A stretch of DNA of 32,432 nucleotides. Origin: an uncultured Sphingomonas sp. GTDB taxonomy: Bacteria; Pseudomonadota; Alphaproteobacteria; Sphingomonadales; Sphingomonadaceae. Made by a program: the position numbers and the translations under genes. Below, piece by piece: positions 31,294 to 32,432 of the stretch (its first letter is position 1; the number at the start of each line of letters is the position of its first letter). The notes below the pieces were generated by a model. That model made no database searches, was not told the origin of the DNA, and was given only the letters and a program-made list of their open reading frames with translations. Location: positions 1 to 32,432 of the forward strand of contig CAJYSA010000116.1 in NCBI GenBank assembly GCA_913777325.1, written 5' to 3'.

Positions 31294-31427
31294 TTCTGCT
31301 TGGTCATGATGACGATCGCGGTGATGTATTCGCACGTATGGTCCGCCACCTGCTCCAGCGCGCGGATCGCGCCGGTATTGGCGACCGGCGTTTCCAGGTC
31401 GGCGATCTCGTCGATGTCGATCGGCAT
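31290..31427 (-). CDS. 45-residue peptide gene heading the cupin/HEAT operon (candidate precursor peptide)
   Basis: The peptide has an acidic N-terminal half (MPIDIDEIADLETP), a middle VANTGAIRALEQVADH and a C-terminal HTCEYITAIVIMTKQK with a single Cys at residue 32. It has no signal peptide and no domain I know. Support for translation is strong: AAGGGGA stands 6 nt before the ATG at 31427, and the stop overlaps the next ATG by 4 nt. Acidic leader plus hydrophobic core with one Cys and a basic end resemble ribosomally made precursor peptides, but no cleavage or modification motif is proven. It could instead be a small chaperone- or regulator-type subunit of the proteins that follow. Confidence 0.6.
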   Translation of the reverse strand: MPIDIDEIADLETPVANTGAIRALEQVADHTCEYITAIVIMTKQK

Positions 31428-31492
31428 GCGGCGTCCCCTTGCATCACTGCCGCTTGTCTTCGACCGGGGTGGGGGTGCGGCGTTAGTTAAAA

Positions 31493-31506
31493 GCATGCAA
31501 CGTTGC
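31493..31506. promoter_or_regulatory. Overlapping palindromes between the peptide operon and the thioesterase gene
   Basis: GCATGC (31493-31498) overlaps the perfect palindrome GCAACGTTGC (31497-31506) in the divergent gap between the peptide gene and the thioesterase genes. The AT-rich GTTAGTTAAAA beside it could be part of a promoter. It is a candidate operator for the winged-helix regulator. Confidence 0.3.
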
Positions 31507-31536
31507 GCACGGATGGCGGGCGTGTAGAGGGCGGAC

Positions 31537-31989
31537 ATGGAATGGGATCCGCGCGCGACGACGCGCTACATGCTGGAAACCCCTGCGCTTGCCGGCCACG
31601 GCGGACGCCTCGGGCAGCGTTATCACGCGCATGGCGACGACTGGATCGAGGTTGCGCAGCCATGGAACGAGGAACTGATCGGCGACGAGGCGCGAGGCGT
31701 GATCGCGTCCGGGCCGATCATCGCGCTGATGGACGTGGCGACCAGCCTGGCGGTGTGGCACCGGCTGCGTGCTTTCGCGGCACATGCCACGCTCGATCTG
31801 CGGATCGACTATCTGCGCCCGGCACGACCGCGATGCACGGTGGTCGGGCGGGGGGAATGCCTGCGTATCACGCGCTCGATCGCGTTCACGCGCGGGATCG
31901 CGCACGATGGCGATCCCGACGATCCGGTGGCGCATGTCGCGGCGACCTTCATGTCGACCGGCGGCCATTATCCGAAGGGGGCGCGATGA
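31537..31989 (+). CDS. PaaI-type hotdog thioesterase
   Basis: Hotdog-fold thioesterases hydrolyse acyl-CoA thioesters. The 150-residue protein has the family core GVIASGPIIALMDVATSLAV with the catalytic-site acidic residue (Asp in ALMDVA), then DLRIDYLRPARP and the last strand HVAATFMSTGG. The ATG at 31537 has GAGG 10 nt before it. The next thioesterase gene overlaps it by 4 nt (ATGA), so they form a pair and may act as a heteromer. No CoA ligase or ring-cleavage gene is in view to suggest the substrate. Confidence 0.85.
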   Translation: MEWDPRATTRYMLETPALAGHGGRLGQRYHAHGDDWIEVAQPWNEELIGDEARGVIASGPIIALMDVATSLAVWHRLRAFAAHATLDLRIDYLRPARPRCTVVGRGECLRITRSIAFTRGIAHDGDPDDPVAHVAATFMSTGGHYPKGAR

Positions 31990-32369
31990 CGCTGCCGCCC
32001 TATGCGCGCCTGCTGGGCGTCACGCTCGAGCTGGTCGACGGCATGCCCGAGATCGTGATGCCGTTCGGGCAGCATGTCGTCGGGCGCCCCGGGTTCCTGC
32101 AGGGTGGGGCGATCGCCGGGCTGCTGGAGGTCGCGGCGGTCGCGGCGCTGCGCCATGCGCTGGCCGGCGAGGGGGCGGGGATCAAGCAGATCAACGGCAC
32201 CGTCGAGTTCATGCGGGGCGGACGCGACCATGTGACGCGCGCGGGGGGCGAGATCGTGCGGCTGGGCGCGCGCGTCGCGACCGTTGCCACCACCGCCTGG
32301 CAAGACGATGGCGCGCGCCCGATCGCCACCGCGCGGATGAACTATCTGATCGAACGTGCCGGCGGGTGA
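31986..32369 (+). CDS. PaaI-type hotdog thioesterase, second copy
   Basis: This 127-residue protein has the hotdog pattern GFLQGGAIAGLLEVAAVAAL with Glu in place of the Asp seen in the first copy, followed by INGTVEFMRGGRD and a final strand of TARMNYLIE. Start ATG 31986 overlaps the stop of the first copy, stop TGA overlaps the next GTG. The two copies share fold but are diverged. Active-site differences suggest different substrates or one regulatory subunit. Confidence 0.83.
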   Translation: MTLPPYARLLGVTLELVDGMPEIVMPFGQHVVGRPGFLQGGAIAGLLEVAAVAALRHALAGEGAGIKQINGTVEFMRGGRDHVTRAGGEIVRLGARVATVATTAWQDDGARPIATARMNYLIERAGG

Positions 32370-32432
32370 CGCCGTCGATCAGCCCGGTGCCGCTCGATCC
32401 GGTCGTGCTGCTGCCCGCGTTCGCGCCGTGGC
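32366..32432 (+). CDS. Start of another coding region (truncated at the window end)
   Basis: A GTG at 32366 overlaps the thioesterase stop (GTGA), and the frame stays open to the window end with 22 codons beginning MTPSISPVPLDPVV. The overlap pattern is the same as in the preceding gene pair, so it is likely the third gene of that operon. Too little is visible to name it. Confidence 0.45.
   Translation, partial: MTPSISPVPLDPVVLLPAFAPW

Overview
The window looks like a chromosomal stretch from a GC-rich alphaproteobacterium of the Sphingomonadales, most likely Sphingomonas or a close relative. The basis is the very high GC third-position codon use, the block TIGR02300 family gene / aroA / cmk / rpsA / ihfB, the family resemblance of nearly every protein, TTGNNN-N16-CTAGNN promoters, and EcfG-type promoter matches. 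No plasmid, phage, transposase or CRISPR signature was found. This assignment is inference from sequence features; no database search was run.

Layout. Bases 1-2445 hold the end of a Leu/Glu-type amino-acid dehydrogenase and a cytochrome c maturation cluster (ccmC-ccmD-ccmE-TPR protein) with no ccmF, ccmG or ccmH between ccmE and the TPR gene. The first 31 bases are an exact inverted copy of bases 74-104, which suggests a fold-back at a contig end. Bases 2465-5394 carry a small DUF3072 protein, the potassium transporter kup, a 2'-5' RNA ligase-like protein and tRNA-Met(CAU). Bases 5414-11044 carry a small soluble chemotaxis-type receptor with its signalling tip at the N-terminus, rimO, anmK, a DUF4112 membrane protein, a lipoprotein solute-binding protein and tRNA-Leu(UAA). 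Bases 11106-16243 are housekeeping genes: ihfB, rpsA, cmk, aroA, a TIGR02300 family acidic zinc-ribbon protein and tRNA-Ala(GGC).

Bases 16655-19873 form a two-gene minus-strand unit: a SCO-type copper chaperone followed by a secreted galactose/glyoxal-oxidase-like copper radical oxidase. All five expected active-site residues of the oxidase are visible, and its C-terminus carries six AbfB-like carbohydrate-binding repeats. Bases 20217-24904 hold a small unknown protein, rpsD, a chorismate mutase, two divergent L,D-transpeptidases of different families, a TauE/SafE permease and a CobB sirtuin. Bases 25059-28759 hold rluC-crcB-SMR in one minus-strand run, a small membrane protein, and two related glycine-zipper proteins flanking an OsmC protein.

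Bases 28849-31427 are the most unusual part: a compact minus-strand operon made of a 45-residue peptide gene with a strong ribosome-binding site, two uncharacterised proteins that both look like a cupin-like core followed by HEAT-like helices, and a winged-helix regulator whose receiver domain looks degenerate. The first three genes overlap by 4 nt each. The organisation resembles a peptide-modification (RiPP-like) system or a peptide-dependent signalling system, and I do not recognise it as a described family. The window ends with two translationally coupled hotdog thioesterases and the first codons of another gene.
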